This document shows, one piece after another, positions 1 through 5,473 of a DNA stretch of 5,570 nucleotides. Source of the stretch: Aquimarina sp. (GTDB lineage: Bacteria; Bacteroidota; Bacteroidia; Flavobacteriales; Flavobacteriaceae); the NCBI GenBank assembly GCA_020628975.1, contig JAHDEF010000031.1:1-5570 (forward strand), read 5' to 3'. The position numbers were made by a program, and so were the translations under genes. Under the pieces are notes generated by a model. That model made no database searches. It had not been told where the DNA came from and saw only the letters and a list, made by a program, of their open reading frames with translations. The number at the start of each line of letters is the position of its first letter. Positions within the stretch are counted from its first letter, which is position 1.

Positions 1-639
1 ACAACTTCCACCGTATAATATAGAAACAGATTCTGCTAAAGCCTCATCGTATTGATCCGCTAAGGTTTTACGAATAAAGAAATGCATTTCTTGTGCTTGG
101 TCAGCACTAGCTGTTTCTCCTGTTCCGATTGCCCAAACAGGCTCGTAAGCTAAAATGATATTTTTAAAAGCACTAGCTTCTAAATGAAACAAAGCCTTAG
201 AGATTTGTGAAGCCACTACATCAAAATGCTTATCTGCTTTACGCTCTTCTAATTCTTCTCCGAAACAAAAAATAACTTCCATTCCTTCTGCCAAAGCTTT
301 ATTCACTTTTTCAGCTAACAACGCATCTGTTTCACCGTAATAAGCACGACGCTCACTATGACCCAAAATAACTACATTAACTCCAGCACTTTTCAACATT
401 GCTGCCGAAACTTCTCCTGTGTATGCTCCTGAATCGTGCTGACTCATATTTTGAGCAGCCACTTCAATACCAGAACCAGTAGTTTCACTAACTGCTAAAG
501 CTAAATTTACAAAAGATGGTGTAATGATCACACGAGCTCCTGAGATGTTTTTTTGTGCTTTTAAATCGCTTATTAATGCTTTGGTTTCGGCTAGGTTTTT
601 GTTCATTTTCCAGTTACCTGCTACAATTTTTTGTCTCAT
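1..639 (-). CDS. tpiA: Triose-phosphate isomerase (C-terminus cut by window edge)
   Basis: This cytosolic glycolytic enzyme interconverts dihydroxyacetone phosphate and glyceraldehyde 3-phosphate. Translating the minus strand from the ATG at 637-639 gives 213 codons, open to the window edge. The TIM-barrel signatures appear in order: GNWKMN near the N-terminus with catalytic Lys11, GHSERR with catalytic His94, and YEPVWAIGTG with catalytic Glu166 followed by the flexible loop 6. The visible part ends at the ILYGGS phosphate-binding strand. Family members are about 250 residues, so roughly the last 35-40 are missing because of the window, not because the gene is broken. The start fits the family, since MRQKIVAGNWKMN is the normal N-terminus. 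It is the last visible gene of the leftward block, 102 bp after the permease stop. That gap is long enough for its own promoter, but I found no good promoter match there. Identity is secure. Confidence 0.97.
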   Translation of the reverse strand, partial: MRQKIVAGNWKMNKNLAETKALISDLKAQKNISGARVIITPSFVNLALAVSETTGSGIEVAAQNMSQHDSGAYTGEVSAAMLKSAGVNVVILGHSERRAYYGETDALLAEKVNKALAEGMEVIFCFGEELEERKADKHFDVVASQISKALFHLEASAFKNIILAYEPVWAIGTGETASADQAQEMHFFIRKTLADQYDEALAESVSILYGGSC

Positions 640-741
640 TTTTAATGTAATTATGTTCAACCTTAAAAGATTGAAATGATTTATTTTGTTTTACTTGTAC
701 TTAAAATATTATTTTCTTCTTTAAAAAAACTCTAAAAGATT
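640..741. other. Intergenic gap between permease and tpiA
   Basis: This 102-bp AT-rich spacer holds no gene. It contains two copies of the 9-mer TAAAAGATT, at 664-672 and 733-741, the second touching the permease stop codon. On the minus strand there is a seven-T run at 723-729, but no stable hairpin before it, so a terminator is not supported. No TAnnTTTG -7 element was found on the minus strand, so tpiA may simply be read through from the genes upstream. Confidence 0.5.
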
Positions 742-1815
742 CTAAGCCACTTTAATTTTAGGATCTAACAATATGTATAATATATCGACAAATATATTGA
801 TTACAATAAAGACTACCGCAATCAACAGTACAATCCCCATAACAATGGGTAAGTCTGACACATTTAAAGCATGTACAAGTTCTTTACCGATACCATTCCA
901 CCCAAAAATATATTCTACAAAAACCGCTCCTGCTAGCATCGATGCAAACCAACCTGAAACTGCCGTTAGCCCGGGGTTTAATGCATTCTTTAATGCGTGT
1001 CGCCATACGACTTGAAACGCTGTAAGTCCTTTCGCTCTTGCTGTTCTTATATATTCTTGATCTAAAACTTCTAATAATGAATTGCGCATGAGCTGACTTA
1101 CGACAGCTAAGGGTCGAATACCTAAAACTACTGCTGGAAGAATTAAGTTTTTTAATTGCAGTACACTTCCTTCCCCAAAATCGTCTAATTCATATAAATT
1201 CCCTGACATATTTAAGCCGGTGTATTTGTACCAAACAAACCCAAAGAGCCAAGCTATAATTATAGCGCTAAAAAAAGAGGGAATACTTACACCGATGGTA
1301 CTTAAAAACTGAATACTATTATCCCAAATATTACCTTTATTAATTGCCGCAATGATTCCTAAAAAACAACCCAAACTCATTGCTATCGTAATAGCACAAA
1401 GCGCCAACATTAATGTATTTGGAAAAGTTTCCGCAATAACTTCGCTTACATTTTTCCCTGCTTTTTGAAATGATTCTCTCAAATAAGGCAGCTTTACAGC
1501 AATATCTAATTTCCTTAGTGAAATGGAAATTCCAGTATATTTTTCTTCTTTAAAAAAACTGTAATCATCAGGGTTTTGACTGTGAAATGATATAGGCGAC
1601 ACGTCATTTAAGAATAAGAAATACTGTGTAATTAATGGTTTATCGAACCCGTATTTTTTTCGAACAATATTCAACTGTTCATCACTTTGGTTTTGCCCTA
1701 ACATCATTTGTGCAGGATCGCCAGGAACGATGTGAAATAGTACGAAAACCATACTTAACACCCCAAATAAAGAAGCTATACCTACTAAAATCCTTTTATA
1801 AACAAACCTAAGCAA
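742..1815 (-). CDS. ABC transporter permease, DppB/OppB type (oligopeptide/nickel family)
   Basis: This is an inner-membrane permease subunit of the dipeptide/oligopeptide/nickel importer family (BPD_transp_1 fold), 357 residues. It opens with the family pattern: an N-terminal membrane helix at about 9-29 followed by FHIVPGDPAQMMLGQ (27-41). A periplasmic loop of about 100 residues comes next, and then helices at roughly 130-155, 168-195, 222-245, 285-302 and 325-348. The cytoplasmic EAA loop that docks on the ATPase is clear: EYIRTARAKGL at 254-264 through Pro281. The C-terminal LLDPK is also typical. The loop at about 70-125 is longer than in the E. coli proteins, and I believe this is usual for flavobacterial members. 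The only start consistent with family alignment is TTG at 1813-1815, because an in-frame stop lies 15 bp upstream. It begins 4 bp after the DoxX-type gene stops. No second permease, ATPase or binding protein is visible, so the substrate cannot be assigned. Confidence 0.9.
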   Translation of the reverse strand: MLRFVYKRILVGIASLFGVLSMVFVLFHIVPGDPAQMMLGQNQSDEQLNIVRKKYGFDKPLITQYFLFLNDVSPISFHSQNPDDYSFFKEEKYTGISISLRKLDIAVKLPYLRESFQKAGKNVSEVIAETFPNTLMLALCAITIAMSLGCFLGIIAAINKGNIWDNSIQFLSTIGVSIPSFFSAIIIAWLFGFVWYKYTGLNMSGNLYELDDFGEGSVLQLKNLILPAVVLGIRPLAVVSQLMRNSLLEVLDQEYIRTARAKGLTAFQVVWRHALKNALNPGLTAVSGWFASMLAGAVFVEYIFGWNGIGKELVHALNVSDLPIVMGIVLLIAVVFIVINIFVDILYILLDPKIKVA

Positions 1816-1822
1816 TGGATTA
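1813..1822 (-). other. Tightly coupled stop/TTG start junction
   Basis: The TAA stop of the DoxX-type gene (1820-1822) is separated by 4 bp from the TTG start (1813-1815) of the permease. In the permease frame, the codons between the upstream stop at 1828-1830 and this TTG include no ATG or GTG, and the next Met (residue 22) lies inside the first membrane helix. No Shine-Dalgarno-like sequence is visible. Translational coupling from the upstream gene is the natural inference. Confidence 0.7.
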
Positions 1823-2914
1823 AAATTTTAAGTCTTCAAAATCGTTCCAATGAACTTTATCCACAACCGTTCCTTTTTGTAATTGAACAGCTCCTGGATT
1901 AGATCGAATCATCGTTTTTAAAGCGGTTTCATCGGTCGTGTAAAAATCGAATGGCAGGTTATATTTTTTAGTAATCACTTTTTTATCGTCTGCAGAAGAT
2001 GCTGACAAGGCAATGACCTTGTAGCCTTTGTTTGCTGCTCGTTCTGCCAAATCTTTCAGTTTTTCTAAACCTGATGCCTCTGACTTACTTAAATTGTAAC
2101 ATATAATTGCCAATACTTTATCAGCGTTTAAGAAGGTTTCGGTAAAATCTTCTCCGTCTTTCTCAATGGCAAAATCATGAATAGGCGGCTCATAACCTTT
2201 TTCTATTTCAATAGTTTCTACACCAACAAACTTTCCTGAAGTTTTAGGGTAGCTACCCGAGGTAGCAATTATTTTTTCCTTTCCATTTTCTTCGAATTTC
2301 CATTGATATTCAAATTTTGCTACGGGTGCCTTATCAGGCACGCGCATTCCTTCTGAAATATTTACGCCTTTTTTGTAAGCTCTAAAATCAATTTTTGGCA
2401 GATGCATTAACACGTGATAGCTATACCACATACAAGCAATTAAAACTGTAAAAGTGATTACGATACTGGCGAATTTAGAAAAGAATGGCGTAATAAATCG
2501 CTTCCCTATGAATAAAATAATAATTAGAATAAGAAGCACGACGTCTTTCCAAAAAGATTGCCACGGGTTCATTGGCATAGCATCTCCAAAACAACCGCAA
2601 TCGGTCACTTTATTGAAATACGCTGAGTAGAAAGTTAAAAAGGTAAAAAAGACAATCATTGCTAGTAAAGCGTAAAGCGTCAATTTGTGTTTGTAACCAA
2701 TAATTAACATTACACCCAATAATACTTCTGCAATTACTACAATGACTGACAATAGTAATGCATAAGGTTGAAGAAACTCTAAATTCAACACCCCCTCTGA
2801 AAAATACTCCTGTAGTTTATACGAAAAACCTAATGGATCGCTAAGTTTTATAAATCCTGAAATGATAAAAAAAACGCCTACAAAAATTCGGGTGACCCCA
2901 ACAAGTATTTTCAT
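1820..2914 (-). CDS. BT_3928-type DoxX family membrane protein with C-terminal thioredoxin-like domain
   Basis: This 364-residue integral membrane protein has an N-terminal DoxX/MauE-like four-helix domain, with helices at about 5-23, 52-73, 78-97 and 122-140. It carries the motif CGCFGD at 106-111 just after the third helix, and a fifth helix at about 148-168. The rest (about 175-364) is predicted to lie outside the membrane and looks like a thioredoxin/peroxiredoxin fold: strand DKVLAIICYN (265-274), helix, strand KVIALSAS (299-306), then SNPGAVQLQKGTVVDKV (338-354), where Pro340 sits at the usual cis-proline place. The thioredoxin CxxC is absent; only Cys272 is near that point. The best match is the family named after Bacteroides BT_3928, whose function I do not know. 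DoxX relatives are linked to quinone or sulfur redox chemistry and MauE to disulfide handling, so a redox role is an inference. It starts at ATG 2912-2914, 89 bp after the DUF1599 gene, and its stop lies 4 bp before the permease start. Confidence 0.85.
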   Translation of the reverse strand: MKILVGVTRIFVGVFFIISGFIKLSDPLGFSYKLQEYFSEGVLNLEFLQPYALLLSVIVVIAEVLLGVMLIIGYKHKLTLYALLAMIVFFTFLTFYSAYFNKVTDCGCFGDAMPMNPWQSFWKDVVLLILIIILFIGKRFITPFFSKFASIVITFTVLIACMWYSYHVLMHLPKIDFRAYKKGVNISEGMRVPDKAPVAKFEYQWKFEENGKEKIIATSGSYPKTSGKFVGVETIEIEKGYEPPIHDFAIEKDGEDFTETFLNADKVLAIICYNLSKSEASGLEKLKDLAERAANKGYKVIALSASSADDKKVITKKYNLPFDFYTTDETALKTMIRSNPGAVQLQKGTVVDKVHWNDFEDLKF

Positions 2915-3003
2915 TATGGTTAATTTAAATAGTTACGAGCTAACAAAAAATATGACTTGAATGTAAAGATTATATACAAATCCTTTAATAAAGTTAACTT
3001 AAA
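2915..3003. other. Intergenic gap between DUF1599 gene and DoxX-type gene
   Basis: This 89-bp AT-rich spacer separates two leftward genes. On the minus strand the stretch at 2945-2954 (ATATTTTTTG) resembles the Bacteroidota -7 element TAnnTTTG but has one extra T. A TTTG lies upstream of it, with about 24 bp between instead of the usual 19-21. It is therefore at most a weak promoter candidate. TTAATTTAA at 2919-2927 recurs inverted near 2999-3007, but both are low-complexity AT words. Confidence 0.3.
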
Positions 3004-3543
3004 TTAAACGTTGATCAGATGAATCATCGCAAATATTGCATAATTAATCATATCTTGATAGTTGGCATCGATACCTTCGCTTACAATAGTTTGCCCTTGA
3101 TTGTCTTCTATTTGTTTTACGCGCAATAATTTTTGTAAAATTAAATCTGTTAGCGAACTTACACGCATGTCGCGCCAAGCCTCTCCGTAATCATGATTTT
3201 TAGCAAGCATTAGTGATTTTGTGTCCGCAATATATTGATTGTATAGCGCTAGCGCTTCTTCAGCGTTCAAGTCGGGTTGTGTAGCGATACCTTTCTCTAT
3301 TTGAATTAAAGCCATAATACAATAATTTATAATGCCAATAAATTCAGACTCTTGACCTTCATCAATTTTATGTTCTGCATTTTCTTGCAAACCACGTATA
3401 CGCTGCGCTTTAATAAAAATTTGATCGGTTAGCGAAGGCAATCTTAAAATGCGCCAAGCCGTTCCGTAATCTTTAGTTTTCTTCTTAAATAAGTCTCTAC
3501 AAACACTTACGACCGCATCATATTGTTCTGAGGTATTCGACAT
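3004..3543 (-). CDS. DUF1599 domain protein with two tandem copies of the domain
   Basis: This small soluble protein of 179 residues is made of two copies of the DUF1599 unit, a family also described as nucleotide-modification-associated domain 1. Copy 1 (about 17-82) and copy 2 (about 110-176) align at an offset of 93-94 residues: KDYGTAWR (24-31) with HDYGEAWR (117-124), SLTD (37-40) with SLTD (130-133), Lys45 with Lys138, Arg48 with Arg141, and FIGIINY (68-74) with YQDMINY (162-168). Both copies look all-helical. The K/H-DYG-AWR and D-x-x-NY motifs recall small all-alpha nucleotide-binding enzymes, but the activity is unknown to me. Asp164 of copy 2 is Gly70 in copy 1. The start is ATG at 3541-3543, with no Shine-Dalgarno. 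It is the first gene of the leftward block and diverges from folP. I am sure of the family; the function is unassigned. Confidence 0.9.
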   Translation of the reverse strand: MSNTSEQYDAVVSVCRDLFKKKTKDYGTAWRILRLPSLTDQIFIKAQRIRGLQENAEHKIDEGQESEFIGIINYCIMALIQIEKGIATQPDLNAEEALALYNQYIADTKSLMLAKNHDYGEAWRDMRVSSLTDLILQKLLRVKQIEDNQGQTIVSEGIDANYQDMINYAIFAMIHLINV

Positions 3544-3622
3544 AAAATTGTAATTTGGCTTTATAGAATATAAAAAATGATACTAAAATTTATATTTCAA
3601 AACTTAAAAAAAGCATCTCATT

Positions 3623-3644
3623 CTAATTTGTTTTCCAAAATTAG
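3623..3644. repeat. Inverted repeat in the divergent promoter region
   Basis: CTAATTT at 3623-3629 is the exact reverse complement of AAATTAG at 3638-3644, with an 8-nt spacer. The right arm overlaps the predicted -7 element of the leftward promoter, so the dyad could be an operator. The arms are pure AT apart from the end bases, so chance is a real alternative. Confidence 0.4.
3636..3643 (-). promoter_or_regulatory. Candidate Bacteroidota -7 element for the leftward block
   Basis: Read on the minus strand this is TAATTTTG, an exact match to the Bacteroidota sigma-factor consensus TAnnTTTG. Transcription would begin near 3630, giving a leader of about 87 nt before the DUF1599 ATG. No clear -33 TTTG is present at the expected distance upstream, which lowers confidence. 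Confidence 0.4.
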
Positions 3645-3648
3645 TAAG

Positions 3649-3669
3649 ATCCTGAATTAAGTTTAGGAT
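3649..3669 (+). repeat. Short hairpin-forming inverted repeat upstream of folP
   Basis: ATCCTGAA (3649-3656) can pair with TTTAGGAT (3662-3669) around a 5-nt loop, forming 8 bp including one G-U pair when read as plus-strand RNA. No T-run follows, so it does not look like a terminator. It lies 75 bp before the folP start and could be an operator dyad or a chance fold. Confidence 0.35.
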
Positions 3670-3743
3670 ATCATATTTTATTATCAATAATTATTTGAAA
3701 GCAAGGTAACCATTCTTTGCAAAATTCCATCAATAGCTTTTGT

Positions 3744-4577
3744 ATGACCATCAATTGTCAAGGTAATTTAATCGACTTCAATACTCCCAAAATTTTAGGT
3801 ATTCTAAATGTAACCCCGGATTCTTTTTATGATGGTGGTACTTTGAAAAACGAAACTGATATTTTAGAAAAAGCTATAAAAATGATAGAAGAAGGTGCTG
3901 ATTTTATTGATATTGGCGGATATTCTTCACGACCAGATGCTACTGATGTTTCTATAGAAGAAGAAATAAATCGCGTAATACCAGTGATTAAAGCTTTGAA
4001 AAAAGAAATTCCTAATATTTTAATTTCTATTGATACTTTTCGAAGTGAAGTGGCGCATCGTGCCTTAGATGCAGGAGCTTGTGTCGTTAATGATATTTCT
4101 GCAGGAAATTTAGACACAAAAATGATGGAAACTGTTGCGAAATATCAAGTTCCTTATATAATGATGCACATGAAAGGCACACCACAAACCATGAAGCAAT
4201 TGTGTGCCTATGAAAATATTACCAAAGAAGTAAATTATTATTTTTCTGAAAAAATAGCGCAAGCTAGAGCGCTAGGCATAAACGATATTATTGCCGATCC
4301 TGGTTTTGGATTTGCAAAAAATCAAGACCAAAATTTTGAGCTGCTAAATAATTTTGAACTGCTGCAATTTTTAGAAATTCCCTTACTAGCTGGTATTTCA
4401 AGAAAATCGATGATTTACAAAACGTTGAATATTGCTGCTCAAGAAGCCTTAAACGGCACTACAGCTCTACATATGATTGCTTTACAAAAAGGCGCTAACA
4501 TTTTAAGGGTTCACGATGTAAAACCTGCAAAAGAATGTATACAGTTGTTCGAAAAACTTCGTAAATTTCAACATTAA
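3744..4577 (+). CDS. folP: Dihydropteroate synthase
   Basis: This cytosolic folate-pathway enzyme joins 6-hydroxymethyl-dihydropterin diphosphate to p-aminobenzoate; it is the sulfonamide target. The 277-residue TIM barrel has the family motifs in order: ILNVTPDSFYDGG (20-32, with Asn22 of the diphosphate/Mg site), DIGGYSSRP (56-64), SIDTFR (95-100), VNDISAG (115-121), MHMKGTP (141-147), DPGFGFAK (185-192), GISRKS (217-222, with Lys221) and RVHDV (255-259). Length matches the family. The start chosen is ATG at 3744-3746, giving MTINCQGNLID, which resembles other Bacteroidota FolP N-termini as I recall them. The longer reading from TTG at 3717 adds nine residues with no family support. The residue after Arg63-Pro64 is Asp65, where most members have Gly. 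It heads the rightward block, with cdaA starting 9 bp after its stop. Confidence 0.96.
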   Translation: MTINCQGNLIDFNTPKILGILNVTPDSFYDGGTLKNETDILEKAIKMIEEGADFIDIGGYSSRPDATDVSIEEEINRVIPVIKALKKEIPNILISIDTFRSEVAHRALDAGACVVNDISAGNLDTKMMETVAKYQVPYIMMHMKGTPQTMKQLCAYENITKEVNYYFSEKIAQARALGINDIIADPGFGFAKNQDQNFELLNNFELLQFLEIPLLAGISRKSMIYKTLNIAAQEALNGTTALHMIALQKGANILRVHDVKPAKECIQLFEKLRKFQH

Positions 4578-4589
4578 CATACGGCATTG
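4575..4589 (+). other. folP stop / cdaA TTG start junction
   Basis: After the folP TAA (4575-4577), which is also in the cdaA frame, the codons are CAT, ACG, GCA and then TTG at 4587-4589. No ATG or GTG occurs in frame until Met44, deep within the second membrane helix. TTG is thus the only standard start that keeps the conserved N-terminal helix. The 9-bp spacing suggests co-translation with folP. Confidence 0.75.
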
Positions 4590-5369
4590 CTTTTAAATTT
4601 TATTCAATTACGATTTCTTGACATTATCGACATTTTACTTGTCGCTACACTACTCTACTATATTTACAAATTAGTCAGGGGGACTGCAGCTATCAATATT
4701 TTTATTGGTATTGTAATGATTTATGGGGTTTGGCAATTAACCAAAGCTCTTGATATGCTTATGTTAAGCACCATTCTAGGGGAATTTATTGGTGTTGGTA
4801 TGTTTGCATTAATTGTGGTTTTTCAGCAAGAAATTAGAAAATTCTTATTGATGGTAGGTTCTACCAATATTAAATCTAGAAAACGATTTTTATCACAGTT
4901 GAAATTTTTACGCGATAATGAAACGGAGGTAGCTACTAACGTTGCTGCCATTATTAAGGCTTGTGAGAATATGAGTCAATCTTTAACCGGAGCTTTAATA
5001 GTTATAAAAAGAAATACATCTCTCGACTTTATAAAAAATTCGGGAGATCACATGAATGTAGAAATTAATGTACCCATTTTGGAAAGTATTTTTTACAAAA
5101 ACAGTCCGCTGCACGATGGTGCGTTAATTATTGAAGAAAATCAAATTGTGGCTACACGAGTTATTATCCCTGTTTCGGGGGATATTAATATTCCTGCGCG
5201 CTTTGGTTTAAGACACCGTGCTGCCATTAGCATTACGCTAAAAACAGATGCTATAGCTTTGGTGGTTAGCGAAGAAACAGGGCAAATTTCCTACATAAAC
5301 AATGGAGAGTTTGTTGCTTACAAAACTCCAAAAGCTTTAATTGAGCAATTGAATATTGATTTGTTATAG
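4587..5369 (+). CDS. cdaA: Membrane diadenylate cyclase, CdaA type (c-di-AMP synthase)
   Basis: This enzyme condenses two ATP molecules into cyclic di-AMP, a second messenger tied to osmotic and cell-wall balance. The 260-residue protein has the CdaA layout: three N-terminal membrane helices at about 12-30, 34-52 and 62-80, a short linker with QQEIRKFL (80-87), then the cytoplasmic DAC (DisA_N) domain at about 105-235. Both catalytic signatures are intact: DGA at 177-179 within NSPLHDGALII, and RHR at 209-211 within GLRHRAA. SEETGQIS (228-235) is the usual closing strand region. Length matches the TIGR00159 family. Translation must start at TTG 4587-4589. It sits 9 bp after folP, probably in one transcript. 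The YbbR-domain regulator (cdaR) and glmM that accompany cdaA in Firmicutes are not in the window. After the stop comes a non-coding repeat region. Confidence 0.96.
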   Translation: MLLNFIQLRFLDIIDILLVATLLYYIYKLVRGTAAINIFIGIVMIYGVWQLTKALDMLMLSTILGEFIGVGMFALIVVFQQEIRKFLLMVGSTNIKSRKRFLSQLKFLRDNETEVATNVAAIIKACENMSQSLTGALIVIKRNTSLDFIKNSGDHMNVEINVPILESIFYKNSPLHDGALIIEENQIVATRVIIPVSGDINIPARFGLRHRAAISITLKTDAIALVVSEETGQISYINNGEFVAYKTPKALIEQLNIDLL

Positions 5370-5377
5370 GTAAGTGT

Positions 5378-5388
5378 AGTATTGAGAT
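5378..5388 (-). repeat. Inverted partial copy of the 14-bp repeat unit
   Basis: AGTATTGAGAT is the exact reverse complement of ATCTCAATACT, which spans the junction of neighbouring units in the array (for example 5507-5517). It lies 8 bp after the cdaA stop codon, so the intergenic segment is bounded by oppositely oriented copies of the same word. Confidence 0.7.
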
Positions 5389-5394
5389 ATTAGA

Positions 5395-5436
5395 TTTTAG
5401 AACGCTTCACTTTTGGGAAATTTATTTTTTCTAAAA
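5395..5436. repeat. 8-bp inverted repeat after cdaA
   Basis: TTTTAGAA (5395-5402) and TTCTAAAA (5429-5436) are exact reverse complements separated by 26 nt. A transcript could form a weak, AT-rich stem here. It may be a remnant of a palindromic element or mark the cdaA mRNA end, but with no GC content in the outer stem and no clean T-run after it, neither is established. Confidence 0.4.
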
Positions 5437-5473
5437 CATGGAAACTTTAAATAGTTTAAAAGTAGTAACAACT

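Larger units (their letters stand above)
3544..3743. other. Divergent intergenic region between DUF1599 gene and folP
   Basis: This 200-bp AT-rich non-coding region must hold the promoters for both gene blocks. It contains an exact Bacteroidota -7 match for the leftward block and two inverted repeats, at 3623-3644 and 3649-3669. For folP, only imperfect -7 candidates were found, ATTATTTG at 3690-3697 and ATTCTTTG at 3712-3719. Each has AT where TA is expected, and neither has a well-spaced upstream TTTG. Confidence 0.6.

Noticed and set aside
718..745. Rho-independent terminator after the permease
   Set aside because: A seven-T run exists on the minus strand, but the bases before it form no stable stem.
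773..1015. 80-codon open frame on the plus strand inside the permease gene
   Set aside because: It lies wholly antisense to a well-supported membrane protein, is rich in Thr and Ile as expected from reversed hydrophobic codons, and shows no recognisable domain.
742..3543. Leftward block as a novel defence or biosynthetic system
   Set aside because: The genes look like conserved housekeeping neighbours, with no nuclease, toxin or mobile-element genes and no visible shift in composition from the rest of the window.
3717..3743. TTG at 3717 as the start of folP, adding nine residues
   Set aside because: The ATG at 3744 gives the expected family N-terminus and length; the extension has no family support.
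3827..4117. 96-codon open frame on the minus strand inside folP
   Set aside because: It is antisense to a gene with all family motifs, and its Ser/Ile-rich product resembles nothing known.
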